Below the pieces are notes generated by a model that did no database searches, had not been told where the DNA came from, and saw only the letters and a program-made list of their open reading frames with translations. The position numbers and the translations under genes were made by a program. A DNA stretch of 44,791 nt, taken from an uncultured Clostridium sp. (GTDB lineage Bacteria; Bacillota; Clostridia; TANB77; CAG-508). Location of the stretch: the NCBI GenBank assembly GCA_948467495.1, contig CAOKEO010000012.1:1-44791 (forward strand). Direction: 5' to 3'. Below, piece after piece: positions 18,254 to 27,397 of the stretch; within the stretch, counting starts at the first letter, position 1, and every line of letters starts with the position of its first letter.

Positions 18254-18301
18254 TTTTAACATCCTCCCTAAAAACAGGTATCCTTATTATACCACAAATA
18301 C

Positions 18302-18332
18302 AAAAAAAATCCATAGTTTTTATGGATTTTTT
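18302..18332 (-). terminator. Terminator of the murF-ddl operon
   Basis: AAAAAATCCATA and TATGGATTTTTT form a 12-bp stem with T residues following on the minus strand, about 105 bases past the ddl stop; a repeat lies between. A TATAAT for the downstream DnaJ gene follows closely. Confidence 0.75.
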
Positions 18333-18346
18333 CCATTCATTTGTGA

Positions 18347-18450
18347 GACTATTCACAGGTGATATATTCCAATTATATCAATAGTTACCATTCACAGTTA
18401 AATTACTGGATAAGAAAAGCGTTTCATTTTAGATAGCTGTCAATAGTAAC
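18347..18450. repeat. Half copy of family 2 fused to core-less family 1 repeat
   Basis: 18347..18383 repeats the left half of the 17143 element (GACTATTCACAGGTGATATA). 18384..18450 is family 1 without its core: GTTACCATTCACAG, one arm, the other arm, CTGTCAATAGTAAC. The termini match at 12 of 14 positions as inverted repeats. The right terminus contains the last codons and stop of ddl. Confidence 0.75.
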
Positions 18451-19456
18451 TATCCATTAACTGATTTAATAAATCTTTATAAGAAATGCCACTAGCTTCC
18501 ATTAATTTAGGATACATACTAATATTGGTAAACCCTGGTAATGTATTAATTTCATTAATATAAATTTGGTTTGTTTTATCCTCAATAAAGAAATCTACTC
18601 TTGATAATCCCTTTCCATCAATTGATTTAAAAGCTCGAATAGCCTGCTTCCTTATCTCATTGGATATTTCGATAGGAATGTTAGCTGGTATTTCTGTTCT
18701 TGATTCTTCATTTTTATATTTGGCATCATAGGAATAAAAATCTTCTGCTGATTTTACTTCTCCAACACAAGAGGCAATCACTTCTTCTTTGCCTAGTACA
18801 GCACACTCTACTTCTTTCCCCACAATACCTTCTTCTATTAAAACTTTGTCATCAAATTGTGTTGCATATTTTATGGCTTCCCTCAATTCCTCTTTATTTT
18901 TTGCTTTGTTTACTCCTACACTAGACCCAGAATTAGATGGTTTAATAAACATAGGAAATCTTAAATTAGCAACAATTCTTTCCACGATTCTATCAATTGA
19001 CAAAACTTCTTCTTGAAAATTCTTATCTATCAAAATATAATTTTCTTTATATTTACGGATATATTCATATTTAGCTTGTTTCAGACCTGCTCGATCAAAA
19101 ATAATTTTAGTATATACCTTATCCATTCCTACACTTGAAGCTAAAACGCCACATCCTACATAAGGTTTTCTTAATAACTCAAATAGTCCTTGTATTGTGC
19201 CATCTTCTCCATATAAACCATGTAATACAGGAAACAAAATGTCCATATTTTGCAAATAATCCATGATATTTCGTATTTTTTTGTCTTCCTTTTGTTTTGT
19301 ACCCTCATACCATGTTCCATCTTTTTCGATATAAATCGGAAAAATATCATATTTTTTTGTATCTAAATTTTCTATAATTGACTTTGCTGATGCAATAGAT
19401 ACTTCATTTTCTGTTGACATTCCTCCAAAAATAATTCCTAATTTCATTTTTTGCAT
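18440..19456 (-). CDS. ddl: D-alanine--D-alanine ligase
   Basis: 338 residues; joins two D-Ala using ATP for the peptidoglycan stem. Seen: GGMSTENEVSIASAKS at the N-terminus, PVLHGLYGEDGTIQGL, the ATP-grasp segment PMFIKPSNSGSSVGVNK, and EINTLPGFTNISMYPKL with the metal ligands near the C-terminus. It overlaps the end of murF by 13 bases, with GAGGTG as ribosome site, so the two are translationally coupled. The last residues (SYY) and the TGA lie inside a repeat terminus (GTTACTATTGACAG on this strand), so the C-terminus has been rewritten by the repeat without apparent harm. Confidence 0.97.
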   Translation of the reverse strand: MQKMKLGIIFGGMSTENEVSIASAKSIIENLDTKKYDIFPIYIEKDGTWYEGTKQKEDKKIRNIMDYLQNMDILFPVLHGLYGEDGTIQGLFELLRKPYVGCGVLASSVGMDKVYTKIIFDRAGLKQAKYEYIRKYKENYILIDKNFQEEVLSIDRIVERIVANLRFPMFIKPSNSGSSVGVNKAKNKEELREAIKYATQFDDKVLIEEGIVGKEVECAVLGKEEVIASCVGEVKSAEDFYSYDAKYKNEESRTEIPANIPIEISNEIRKQAIRAFKSIDGKGLSRVDFFIEDKTNQIYINEINTLPGFTNISMYPKLMEASGISYKDLLNQLMDSYY

Positions 19457-20847
19457 TCTAACACCTCTTTCAAATTTTCAGCAATATCAAAAAATTTCAT
19501 TGCATGGGAAGCTTTCAATAAAATAAAATCCCCTGATTTTGCCATTTCTTTTAAAATACTTTCTATCTTATCCTTATTTTCAAAATAGTAAATATTTTCT
19601 GGTTCCATTCCCAATTCTTCTGCTTTTTGGGCTATATATTTAGCATTTTTTCCACTACATATTAAAATATCAATCTTGTTTTCATATACTACTTTCCCCA
19701 CTTTTTCATGCAATTCTCGAGAATAGGTTCCTAATTCTAGCATATCTCCTAATACGGCAATTTTTCGTTTTTCTTTGCAATTAGATAAATAATTTAAACT
19801 TGCTTGCATTGATTCCAAACTTGCATTATAAGCATCATTCATAATCTTTATGCCATTTTTTAATTGTGTTATATCCATTCTTTTTTTGGTTAATTCAAAT
19901 TTCTCAATTCCTTGTTTGATTTGATTTTCTTCTATATTTAATACTTTTCCAACACTAATTGCACACAATGAATTTAATATAAAATGTTCCCCACCTACTG
20001 GCACATGTATTGTTATCTGCTGGTTATTGATATAGCAGTTAAATTTACCACTATGTTCGTTTAATTCAATTTGTTCTGCTTTCGTATCACTTGGTGAATG
20101 TATCCCATATGTAATAATGTTTTTATCTTTATTTTTTTCTTGCCATTTTTGTAATAAATCATTATCTTGATTGATAATAATAGTTGGGTTTTCAGCTCCT
20201 TCTAAAATCTCCAGTTTTGCTTTTAATATATTTTCTCTGGAACCTAAATTCCCAATATGACACGTTCCTATATTCGTAATAATACAAATGTTAGGTCTTG
20301 CTATTTCACTTAATAAACGAATTTCTCCTAGATGATTCATTCCCATTTCTAGTACCATTGCTTCTTCCTCTTGTAATTTTAAAATAGTAAATGGTAATCC
20401 TATATTATTATTATGATTTCCTATCGTTTTTAATGTTTTATATTTTTGGGAAACAACACTAGCTACCATATCTTTTGTACTTGTTTTACCAACGCTTCCT
20501 GTTATAGCAATAACTGGTATTTGATACCAACTTCTTTTTAATTTGGCTATTGCATAAAGAGCTTGTAAGGTATCTTTTACTTTTAAAATTGTCTTATTGG
20601 GAAAAGTTTCTAATTCCTCTTTCTTGTATTTTATATCTGATACAATAACACATTCCGCTCCTTTTTCAAAAGCTTGTTTCCAAAATAAATTACCATCAAA
20701 TTTCTCTCCTTTAATAGCAATATAAATATCTCCTTTTTGGATTGTTCTTGTGTCCTTAGAAAAATTTTTACAAAGATAATCTGGATTTCCTTGTATTAAT
20801 TCTGCTTTTGTAGCATGTATTATATCTTTGACGGTTAAATCCCTCAT
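19444..20847 (-). CDS. murF: UDP-N-acetylmuramoyl-tripeptide--D-alanyl-D-alanine ligase
   Basis: 467 residues. MurF adds D-Ala-D-Ala to the UDP-MurNAc-tripeptide in the cytoplasm. Mur-ligase marks are the N-terminal DTRTIQKGDIYIAIKGEKFDG, the P-loop AITGSVGKTSTKDM, MVLEMGMNHLGEI, the HIGNLGSRENILKAK segment and the C-terminal NDAYNASLESM. Upstream (20848..20933) there is only AT-rich sequence. It supplies, with ddl just downstream, the step that uses the dipeptide. No in-frame CGG. Confidence 0.97.
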   Translation of the reverse strand: MRDLTVKDIIHATKAELIQGNPDYLCKNFSKDTRTIQKGDIYIAIKGEKFDGNLFWKQAFEKGAECVIVSDIKYKKEELETFPNKTILKVKDTLQALYAIAKLKRSWYQIPVIAITGSVGKTSTKDMVASVVSQKYKTLKTIGNHNNNIGLPFTILKLQEEEAMVLEMGMNHLGEIRLLSEIARPNICIITNIGTCHIGNLGSRENILKAKLEILEGAENPTIIINQDNDLLQKWQEKNKDKNIITYGIHSPSDTKAEQIELNEHSGKFNCYINNQQITIHVPVGGEHFILNSLCAISVGKVLNIEENQIKQGIEKFELTKKRMDITQLKNGIKIMNDAYNASLESMQASLNYLSNCKEKRKIAVLGDMLELGTYSRELHEKVGKVVYENKIDILICSGKNAKYIAQKAEELGMEPENIYYFENKDKIESILKEMAKSGDFILLKASHAMKFFDIAENLKEVLECKK

Positions 20848-20933
20848 GAATGCACCTCTTTTTTTCTTTTGCTAAATTATATGCCTATTTTTTATTTTTT
20901 GCAACTATTTCCTTTCAGTTTGATTTTTGGGTA

Positions 20934-20983
20934 GTAACTATTTGTTCCTATTTACAGCTATCTGAAATGAAGCAATGAAAAAC
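20934..20983. repeat. Partial family 1 repeat (one terminus and one arm)
   Basis: GTAACTATT, a short interruption, then TTTACAGCTATCTGAAATGA and CAATGAAAAAC, matching the left arm of 31459..31709. The core and the other end are missing. Confidence 0.6.
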
Positions 20984-20987
20984 TTAC

Positions 20988-21025
20988 TAAAAAATGAGTA
21001 ATTAGGACTTTTCCTAATTACTCAT
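20988..21025 (-). terminator. Terminator of the SASP gene
   Basis: A 14-bp stem (ATGAGTAATTAGGA with its complement) around a 4-nt loop, followed by six T on the minus strand, 14 bases past the stop. Confidence 0.85.
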
Positions 21026-21039
21026 CCAAGAAAAAATTA

Positions 21040-21216
21040 TTATTTCTCTACACTTCTATTAGCAATTTCTATTGCTTTTGTTACAATATTTCCACATTGT
21101 TTTGAAGATACATTAGCCCAACTTCCACCATCTTGTTTTACTTGGTCATAAACACCTAACTCTTTTGCAATTTCTTCTCTTAAATTTTCAGATATTAATT
21201 TGCTATTTCTAGACAT
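21040..21216 (-). CDS. Small acid-soluble spore protein, alpha/beta type
   Basis: 58 residues, AGGAGG 5-6 nt before the ATG. The sequence contains EEIAKELGVYDQVKQDG and the second conserved helix SKQCGNIVTKAIEIANRS, matching the two-helix pattern of alpha/beta SASPs, which coat spore DNA and protect it from UV. The first helix carries the ELGV segment cut by the germination protease in this family. The glycine pair and basic residues of the second motif are less conserved than in classical SspA/B. A near-perfect 24-bp AT palindrome lies upstream. Expected to be expressed late in the forespore. Confidence 0.85.
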   Translation of the reverse strand: MSRNSKLISENLREEIAKELGVYDQVKQDGGSWANVSSKQCGNIVTKAIEIANRSVEK

Positions 21217-21259
21217 AACATCCTCCTAAGAACAATCAATTAAGATTCTTTTTTTTATC

Positions 21260-21283
21260 ATAAAACTTAAATTTAAGTTTTAT
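21260..21283. repeat. 24-bp perfect AT-only palindrome between divergent genes
   Basis: ATAAAACTTAAA followed by its exact reverse complement, in the divergent region between the SASP and VanW genes. It could be an operator or a hairpin; TATAAT at 21359..21364 is the likely -10 of the VanW gene. Confidence 0.5.
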
Positions 21284-21398
21284 AATTATAGTATTAACAT
21301 TTTTAAAAATTTTATTTTGACATTTTTTATAATTTTTATACTTTTTTTGTCAAAATATGATATAATAAATTAGATTACTTATTACAAGGAGAATAAAA

Positions 21399-22988
21399 AT
21401 GAGCCATAAGAATAGTCTTTTAGAAAAAGAAGAAACTACACATCCATTACATCCTATAGAAAAAGAATTAGACCCTAATTTTGCTAAAATAACAGAAAAT
21501 AAGAATTTTGAGACAACTTTTACACCAGTTAAGAAAAAATCAAAAAATATCATTTCTATATTCACATTATTACTTATCACATTAATTCTTATTGTGCTTT
21601 TAACTTTTTCCATTTTTACCATCTATAATGTTTTAAATACGAATATTGTAAGTGGCGTATCGATAAAGGGAATTAATGTTTCTGGCTTAAGTCCATCAGA
21701 TGCTAAATATCAATTAGATAATTACCTACAAGATAAATTGCCAGAAGAAATTAAGGTAAAATATAAAGATTTTGAAACGACCATCTCTTTGTCTCAAATG
21801 GATATCTCGTTTGATACCAAAACAGCTGCTAATTCAGCTTTTCAGATTGGAAGAGAAGGAAATCTTTGGGAAAATAATTTATCTATATTATCTACTAAAT
21901 TTGGTAATATTAACATTGAACCCAACATTACGTTAGATAAAAAATTATTAACCAAAAATTTAGAAGATATCTCTACTCAATTGCCTGATACTGTTATGCA
22001 AAGCAGTTATTACATAGAAGGTAATGAATTAATTATTACCTCAGGAAAAGAAGGAAATGTGGTAGATGTCAATCCAACGATAGAGGCTATCAAAAACGCG
22101 ATTTCTTCCTTTTCCGCACTTGATACACCAATAGAAATCATTACAAAAATAGAACAGCCAGAGGAAATTAACGTAGAAAAGATTTATCATGAAATACGTA
22201 AAGATCCTGTTGACGCTTATTATACGAAAGAACCTTTTTCTGTTCATCCATCTGAAAACGGAATGGATTTTAAAATTTCTTTAGAAGAAGCTCAATCATT
22301 AATTGCTTCTGAAAAGAAAGAAGAATATGTGATTCCTTTAACTATAATTTACCCAAATATTACAACAAATATGATTGGTACCGAAGCTTTTCCAGACTTA
22401 TTATCTACTTTTTCTACTTATTATGCTGCTAGCAATCGAAATAGAAGTACTAATTTAATGCTTGCTGCTAATAAAATTAATGGGACTGTATTAATGCCTG
22501 GTGAAACTTTTTCCTATAATAAAGTAGTAGGAGCCAGAACCATAAGTGCTGGTTATAAGGAAGCTCCTATCTATGTGGAAGGTAGAGTAGAAGATGGTCT
22601 TGGTGGTGGTATTTGTCAGGTTACTTCTACCTTGTATAATGCCGTTGTTTATGCTAATTTGGAAATCACCCAAAGAACCAATCATCAATTTGTTCCTTCC
22701 TACGTGACTGCAAGTAGAGATGCTACTGTTGTCTATGGTTCGATTGATTTTCAGTTTAAAAATAATCGAAATTACCCAATCAAATTGGTTTGTTCTGTTG
22801 CTAACGGAGTAGCTAATTTCCAAATTTTTGGTATGAAACAAGAGGATGATTGCGAGGTTCAAATTTCTTCTTATGAAACGGGTAGAACTTCTACGGCTAT
22901 TTATTCGGAAGCGTATAAGATTTTAAAACGTGGCGGACAAATAGTGGATAGACAATTGCTTTCCAAAGATACTTATAAAAGACATTAA
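21399..22988 (+). CDS. VanW-family membrane-anchored cell-wall protein
   Basis: 529 residues: cytoplasmic head of about 46, one membrane helix (about 48-75, IFTLLLITLILIVLLTFSIF), two YoaR-type peptidoglycan-binding-like modules (about 85-290), then the VanW domain with STNLMLAANKINGTVLMPGE, FSYNKVVGARTISAGY and GGGICQVTSTLYNAVVYANL. VanW proteins occur in glycopeptide-resistance clusters and many clostridial chromosomes; their reaction is not established. Here it is next to murF-ddl but on the other strand, so the cell-wall link is only suggestive. AAGGAG precedes the ATG. It ends at a terminator shared with ypeB. Confidence 0.88.
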   Translation: MSHKNSLLEKEETTHPLHPIEKELDPNFAKITENKNFETTFTPVKKKSKNIISIFTLLLITLILIVLLTFSIFTIYNVLNTNIVSGVSIKGINVSGLSPSDAKYQLDNYLQDKLPEEIKVKYKDFETTISLSQMDISFDTKTAANSAFQIGREGNLWENNLSILSTKFGNINIEPNITLDKKLLTKNLEDISTQLPDTVMQSSYYIEGNELIITSGKEGNVVDVNPTIEAIKNAISSFSALDTPIEIITKIEQPEEINVEKIYHEIRKDPVDAYYTKEPFSVHPSENGMDFKISLEEAQSLIASEKKEEYVIPLTIIYPNITTNMIGTEAFPDLLSTFSTYYAASNRNRSTNLMLAANKINGTVLMPGETFSYNKVVGARTISAGYKEAPIYVEGRVEDGLGGGICQVTSTLYNAVVYANLEITQRTNHQFVPSYVTASRDATVVYGSIDFQFKNNRNYPIKLVCSVANGVANFQIFGMKQEDDCEVQISSYETGRTSTAIYSEAYKILKRGGQIVDRQLLSKDTYKRH

Positions 22989-22994
22989 TTTAAA

Positions 22995-23029
22995 AATGGG
23001 ACAGAGCTGTCGGAACGACAGCTCTTGTT
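22995..23029. terminator. Bidirectional terminator between VanW gene and ypeB
   Basis: GAGCTGTCG and CGACAGCTC form a GC-rich 9-bp stem around GAA. It lies between two convergent genes and partly touches the end of ypeB; T residues follow on either side. Confidence 0.7.
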
Positions 23030-24401
23030 ACATTGTCAATGTGCCATTAGGTGTATTCGTTATGATTAAAATGTCCTCTTCTCTACCATTTTCGCTATTT
23101 ATATATACCAAAAACTCTCTATCTTCCACTTTGCCTTTAAACTCATAACATAAAATTTCAGTTTGCCATTCTGTTGGAATAATAGCTAGACCTTCACTTT
23201 CAATTTGCAAATTTTTATTTAAAGATTTTTTGGCTTCTTCTTGTGTAACTATAACTTTAGATATATCTCTTTGGGTATGGTTATTCAAGTAACCTGTAGT
23301 TTCTATTCCTAAAACCTCTCCATTATCTAAGGCAACTTTGACTTTAATCAAATCTGGATACATAACTACTTTATCTTGTGTAGCTGCATAATTAATGGTA
23401 ACAATTCCCTCTTGTTTTAAATAATACGTTTCCTTCATATTATCAAAGCCTTTACTCACCAAAAATTCCTTTCCTTTTTTATCCGCTTCTTCTTGGGAAA
23501 TAACCTCTGTATTTACAGTTCGATTGCGATTCATATAAACAACATGTCCACCTTTTTTACTAACTGATATATTAATACTTTCATCACTATGGTTGGTAAT
23601 AGAAAAATCATAAGCTGGAATAGTTGCGTTTTCTGAAAAGCCCAAATTGGAAATTTCCTTTATCTCATCTTTTCCCACAAAATCTTCTGCTATTTGTTTA
23701 GCTTGTTCTTCTGCCATATCATCGCCTGTTAATCCTTTTTTCTCGTTGCTTGTTAAATGTTCTGAAAAAGCTCCATCATAAATTAAACCAGAATATTCAT
23801 GAAAATTCTCTTCTAAATTACTAAAACTTTCCTTTGAAATATTATCCACCTGTTGGGCAAAAGCAACTGTACCCTTTTTGGTTAATTCTCCCCAAGAAAA
23901 TCTACCAGTATTCAAATCTTCTGATAATTGATTTAATGTATTTTCTAATTCTACACTGTAAGAATGTAACTCTTTTAAATTTTTTAAATCTTCCTCTGTT
24001 AAATTCTCATCATAAATGTTTTTTCTAGATAAAGAATAACTATAATCACTTACTTGGTTTAAAAATTTCTCTGTATTTTCTAGCTCTTGACTTTCAATGG
24101 GAAGACGTGCCAAATAACTTTGTGCTAAATTCGCCTCTCTCCACAAATTAGTCAAAGTCTCAGCCCCATGTTCTGACGTAGATGAAATCAATGACTTTGC
24201 CAAATAAGTCTCCACATTTTGTACATAATCAACTAATTCATAAAAAGCCATATTGTAGCTATTTTCAGAAGCTTGCCTGTACTCTCTTTGTTTAGAATAT
24301 AATAGAATTCCCAATGCTGCGACAACAAGTAATAATACACAAATTACACTTAACATATGACCTTTCTTTAATCTTTCTTTCCAATCTTTTAACTTATTCA
24401 T
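23028..24401 (-). CDS. ypeB: Germination protein YpeB
   Basis: 457 residues: N-terminal membrane helix about 17-36, a helical domain (NMAFYELVDYVQNVETYLAKS, LARLPIESQEL, WGELTKKGTVAFAQQ), and two or three C-terminal PepSY-type modules (EEQAKQIAEDFVGKDE, EEADKKGKEFLVSKGF, EEAKKSLNKNL). YpeB sits in the spore inner membrane and is needed for SleB to assemble and stay inactive until germination. sleB lies 47 bases upstream on the same strand, the usual sleB-ypeB order. Forespore expression is expected. Confidence 0.95.
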   Translation of the reverse strand: MNKLKDWKERLKKGHMLSVICVLLLVVAALGILLYSKQREYRQASENSYNMAFYELVDYVQNVETYLAKSLISSTSEHGAETLTNLWREANLAQSYLARLPIESQELENTEKFLNQVSDYSYSLSRKNIYDENLTEEDLKNLKELHSYSVELENTLNQLSEDLNTGRFSWGELTKKGTVAFAQQVDNISKESFSNLEENFHEYSGLIYDGAFSEHLTSNEKKGLTGDDMAEEQAKQIAEDFVGKDEIKEISNLGFSENATIPAYDFSITNHSDESINISVSKKGGHVVYMNRNRTVNTEVISQEEADKKGKEFLVSKGFDNMKETYYLKQEGIVTINYAATQDKVVMYPDLIKVKVALDNGEVLGIETTGYLNNHTQRDISKVIVTQEEAKKSLNKNLQIESEGLAIIPTEWQTEILCYEFKGKVEDREFLVYINSENGREEDILIITNTPNGTLTM

Positions 24402-24448
24402 TCTAACCTCCTATTATTGCCAAACGAACCATTCTTTTTGGCAATTTT

Positions 24449-24922
24449 CTATTTACAAAAGCGATGTTTTCCAATTGTCTTAACCAATGGTCTTGACCAA
24501 ATCCATTTGTTAGTGGCTGTTGATGGATTAAAGTAATAAATACATCCTCCCGTTGGATCCCAACCATTTTTAGCATCTTGTGCTGCTTTATATACAGTGG
24601 AACCTTCACTAATTGGTGCATTAATTTGCCCATCTGCAACTGCTGTAAAAGCTCCTGCTTGATAAATAACACCTGCAATACTATTAGGAAATTGGGAACT
24701 CTTAACACGATTTAAGATGACTGCACCAACAGCTACTTGTCCTTCATAAGGTTCTCCTCTTGCTTCTCCATTAATGGCTCTTGCCATCAGTTGTATTTCA
24801 GATGTTCCAGATGATGCCGCATAACTAATATGATTTTGTTCTATATCACTGATTATAAAAACTAGTAATATAATAATAGCTAATAAAAAAATCAATCCTA
24901 TTAATTTTATAACGTTTCTCAA
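24449..24922 (-). CDS. sleB: Spore cortex-lytic enzyme, SleB-type hydrolase domain
   Basis: About 157 residues: an N-terminal membrane/signal helix (about 8-30), then a single hydrolase domain with MARAINGEARGEPYEGQVAVGAVILNRV (catalytic Glu in GEARGE), AGAFTAVADGQIN and the closing KTIGKHRF. SleB is a lytic transglycosylase that cuts cortex peptidoglycan in germination. The N-terminal peptidoglycan-binding domain of Bacillus SleB is absent, so this is a short form. AAGGTG overlaps a GTG at 24931, so the TTG at 24922 with a 6-nt spacing is the better start. Confidence 0.93.
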   Translation of the reverse strand: MRNVIKLIGLIFLLAIIILLVFIISDIEQNHISYAASSGTSEIQLMARAINGEARGEPYEGQVAVGAVILNRVKSSQFPNSIAGVIYQAGAFTAVADGQINAPISEGSTVYKAAQDAKNGWDPTGGCIYYFNPSTATNKWIWSRPLVKTIGKHRFCK

Positions 24923-24997
24923 AAAAATCACCTTTTTCTTTTTAATTTTTTATGCTTTCTATTATTTTGCATTTTTATAAAAAAAATATTCCATTTT

Positions 24998-25025
24998 TTG
25001 AAATTTTATTTTTTTATGATATAAT
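24998..25025 (+). promoter_or_regulatory. Promoter of the glycosyltransferase gene
   Basis: TTGAAA (24998..25003), 16-base spacer, TATAAT (25020..25025), about 60 bases before the ATG. Confidence 0.75.
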
Positions 25026-25087
25026 GTGAGCTAAGAATGATGATATGTGCAAAAGAACATTCCCTTTGCACACAGAAAGGAATTTTT

Positions 25088-26227
25088 ATGAATATTCTAA
25101 TTTTTTATGCTTCTTATGGCGGTGGTCATTTGAATGCTGCCAAATCTATCTATGAATATATTTTAAAACATTATGAAAAGAATCATTTAGAATTAATAGA
25201 TTGTATGAAATATGTAAATAAAACCGTAGAAAAGGTCACAACTGCTGCTTACCGAGAAGCTGCTAAAAAAGCTCCTTGGGTTTGGGGAAGAATTTATAAC
25301 GATTCTCAAAAAGGTCCTCTCGCACACCTTTCCTCTAGGTCTAACAAAATTATGGCAATTAAATTATGGCAATTGTTACGAGAAAAAAAGCCAGACTTAA
25401 TTATTTCTACTCATCCTTTTAGCAGCCAAATGTGTAGCTATCTAAGAAGAAAAGGAAAAATAACTGCAAAAATTGCAACCATTATGACCGATTTTGCACC
25501 ACATGATCAATGGCTTATTGGTAGTGATTTTACAGATTACTTTTTTGTTGCTAATGATAAAATGAAAGATTACCTAATTACTACTAATATTCCAAGCGAT
25601 AAAGTTTTTGTTACTGGCATTCCTTTATCAAATCGATTTTTGCAATCGTATAATAGAAAAAAAATTTTAGATAGTTATGGATTAGTAGATGGCAAAAAAA
25701 ATGTATTATTTTTTGGTGGGGGAGAATTTGGTTTAGGGAAATCTAAGACTTTTCATATATTTGAAAGCCTTATACAGGCTTCACAAGATATGCAAATGAT
25801 TGCCATTGCTGGAAAAAACCCAAAAATGAAAGTTCGATTCGATGAAATAGTAGAAAAAAAGAAAGCTGAGAAACGTGTTAAAGTGCTTAGTTTTACAAAA
25901 CAAGTTCCTGAACTTATGAGTATTTCTGACTTAGTAGTTACCAAGCCTGGTGGTATGACAACAACAGAAAGTTTAGCTTCTGGCTTGCCTATGATTATTA
26001 TCAATCCTATTCCTGGCCAGGAGGAAGAAAACGCCGAATTTTTAGAAAATAAAGGAGTAGGTATATGGCTGAAAAAAAATGACGATGTTTTAAAAATTTT
26101 TAACGATTTATTTTCTAATCCTAGTCAATTAAATGAAATGAGAAAAAATAGTTTATTAATAGGTCATCCCTATTATACAAAGGATATATGTGAAATCTTA
26201 TTATCAGAATCAAATGATTCAAAATAG
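25088..26227 (+). CDS. MGDG synthase/UgtP-like glycolipid glycosyltransferase
   Basis: 379 residues in two Rossmann halves (GT-B, family GT28). The N-terminal MGDG-synthase half begins LIFYASYGGGHLNAAKSI and includes IISTHPFSSQM and TDFAPHDQWLIG; the C-terminal half has LFFGGGEFGLGKS and the sugar-nucleotide loop VVTKPGGMTTTESLASGLPM. Such enzymes move glucose or galactose from a UDP-sugar to diacylglycerol at the inner face of the membrane, giving glycolipids and, in Bacillus, the lipoteichoic-acid anchor. The start at 25088 has AAAGGA 6-7 nt ahead. The UDP-sugar pyrophosphorylase at 35.2-36.5 kb may provide its donor. Confidence 0.9.
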   Translation: MNILIFYASYGGGHLNAAKSIYEYILKHYEKNHLELIDCMKYVNKTVEKVTTAAYREAAKKAPWVWGRIYNDSQKGPLAHLSSRSNKIMAIKLWQLLREKKPDLIISTHPFSSQMCSYLRRKGKITAKIATIMTDFAPHDQWLIGSDFTDYFFVANDKMKDYLITTNIPSDKVFVTGIPLSNRFLQSYNRKKILDSYGLVDGKKNVLFFGGGEFGLGKSKTFHIFESLIQASQDMQMIAIAGKNPKMKVRFDEIVEKKKAEKRVKVLSFTKQVPELMSISDLVVTKPGGMTTTESLASGLPMIIINPIPGQEEENAEFLENKGVGIWLKKNDDVLKIFNDLFSNPSQLNEMRKNSLLIGHPYYTKDICEILLSESNDSK

Positions 26228-26233
26228 GAAATA

Positions 26234-26326
26234 TGGCAATCATTTGAAAAAAAGAACAAAAGGGGCATGATTAAAATATTTTGGTCTTTTAGATTCGCTT
26301 CATGCCTTGTCTTTGTTCACTTGCCA
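26234..26326. other. Long segmented hairpin between convergent genes
   Basis: Three nested inverted pairs, TGGCAA/TTGCCA, GAACAAA/TTTGTTC and GGCATGA/TCATGCC, enclose a 29-nt loop. It lies between the glycosyltransferase and recR, which converge. It can be a bidirectional terminator, but lacks a clean T run and the stem is broken into blocks, so a processed RNA is another option. Confidence 0.5.
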
Positions 26327-26388
26327 AATTTACTTTAGCCAATTCTAAGTGTGTGTATTTTTATCAAAACAATGGTATCTAATACTTA

Positions 26389-26988
26389 CTATAACTCTCT
26401 TCTTCCTTCTAATGCTTTTGTCAACGTTATTTCATCTGTATATTCTAAATCTCCACCTACTGGAATACCATGAGCAATTCTTGTTACTGTAATTCCTAAT
26501 GGTTTAATTAATTTTGATAAATACATTGCAGTAGCTTCTCCCTCTACTCTAGGATTGGTGGCTAATATTACTTCTTTTACTTGTCCTTCCATCACTCTTG
26601 CTAAAAGTTCTTTTATTTTTATATCATCTGGACCAATTCCATTCATCGGAGAAATGGAACCATGTAAAACATGATAAACGCCTTTGAATTCATGCGTTTT
26701 TTCCATTGCTATAATATCTCTTACATCTTCTACTACACAGATAATAGCATTATCTCTTTTCACATTACCACAAATAGAACAAGGGTCTGTATCTGAAATA
26801 TTGTAGCACTTGCTACAATATTTCAAATTTTTCTTAGCATTCACAATAGAAGAAATAAACTCATTGGTTTCTTCTTCTGAACTATTTAAAATATAAAAAG
26901 CAAGCCTTGCAGCAGTCTTATGCCCAATGCTTGGTAATCTTTCAAAACTCTCTATTAATTTTTCAATAGAGGGCGAATACAATGACAT
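26389..26988 (-). CDS. recR: Recombination protein RecR
   Basis: 199 residues, normal length. RecR with RecF/RecO loads RecA on gaps. Seen: the N-terminal helix-hairpin-helix [20 protein letters not shown], the zinc site [16 protein letters not shown] near residue 57, and the Toprim domain with [14 protein letters not shown] and [15 protein letters not shown]. Its start lies one base after the ybaB stop, so dnaX-ybaB-recR is one transcription unit, the standard order in Firmicutes. Confidence 0.98.
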   Translation of the reverse strand: MSLYSPSIEKLIESFERLPSIGHKTAARLAFYILNSSEEETNEFISSIVNAKKNLKYCSKCYNISDTDPCSICGNVKRDNAIICVVEDVRDIIAMEKTHEFKGVYHVLHGSISPMNGIGPDDIKIKELLARVMEGQVKEVILATNPRVEGEATAMYLSKLIKPLGITVTRIAHGIPVGGDLEYTDEITLTKALEGRREL

Positions 26989-26989
26989 C

Positions 26990-27334
26990 TTACATCAACC
27001 CCGGTATATTAAATTTTCCTAATTGTGCTGCTTGTTCACTATCCACTTTTCTTAAGGCTTCATTGATACATGTTAAAATTAAATCTTCTAACATCTCTAC
27101 ATCTTCTGGGTCAACTACCTCTGGTTTTATTTTTATTTCCTTAATAGCTTTCTCACCAGAAACTTTGACTGTCACAGCTCCTCCACCTGCTGATGCCTCA
27201 AATTCTTTTGTTGCTAACTCTGCTTGTGATTTCTCCATGTCAGCTTGCATTTTTTTTGCTTCCTTCATTAAGTTATTGATATTCATTCCTCCAAATCCTC
27301 CCATGCCTCCTGGGAATCCACCTCTTTTACTCAT
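26990..27334 (-). CDS. ybaB: YbaB/EbfC-family nucleoid-associated protein
   Basis: 114 residues. A Gly/Met-rich N-terminus ([19 protein letters not shown]) leads into the helix [23 protein letters not shown], then the beta hairpin [20 protein letters not shown]. YbaB forms tweezer-like dimers that bind DNA. Position between dnaX and recR is the conserved one. 64 bases separate it from dnaX. Confidence 0.96.
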   Translation of the reverse strand: MSKRGGFPGGMGGFGGMNINNLMKEAKKMQADMEKSQAELATKEFEASAGGGAVTVKVSGEKAIKEIKIKPEVVDPEDVEMLEDLILTCINEALRKVDSEQAAQLGKFNIPGLM

Positions 27335-27397
27335 TTTTAATCTCCTTATACAAATATTTAGGTTTTTTAATCGGCTTACCTATAACCCTCTTATTTT

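Noticed and set aside
24403-24708. 101-residue frame next to sleB
   Set aside because: Shadow of sleB in another frame; it lacks a ribosome site and the sleB frame has the full hydrolase motifs.
23028-24931. sleB as a truncated gene because it lacks the peptidoglycan-binding domain
   Set aside because: It has its own ribosome site and signal helix and a complete hydrolase domain ending in GKHRF; short SleB forms are natural.
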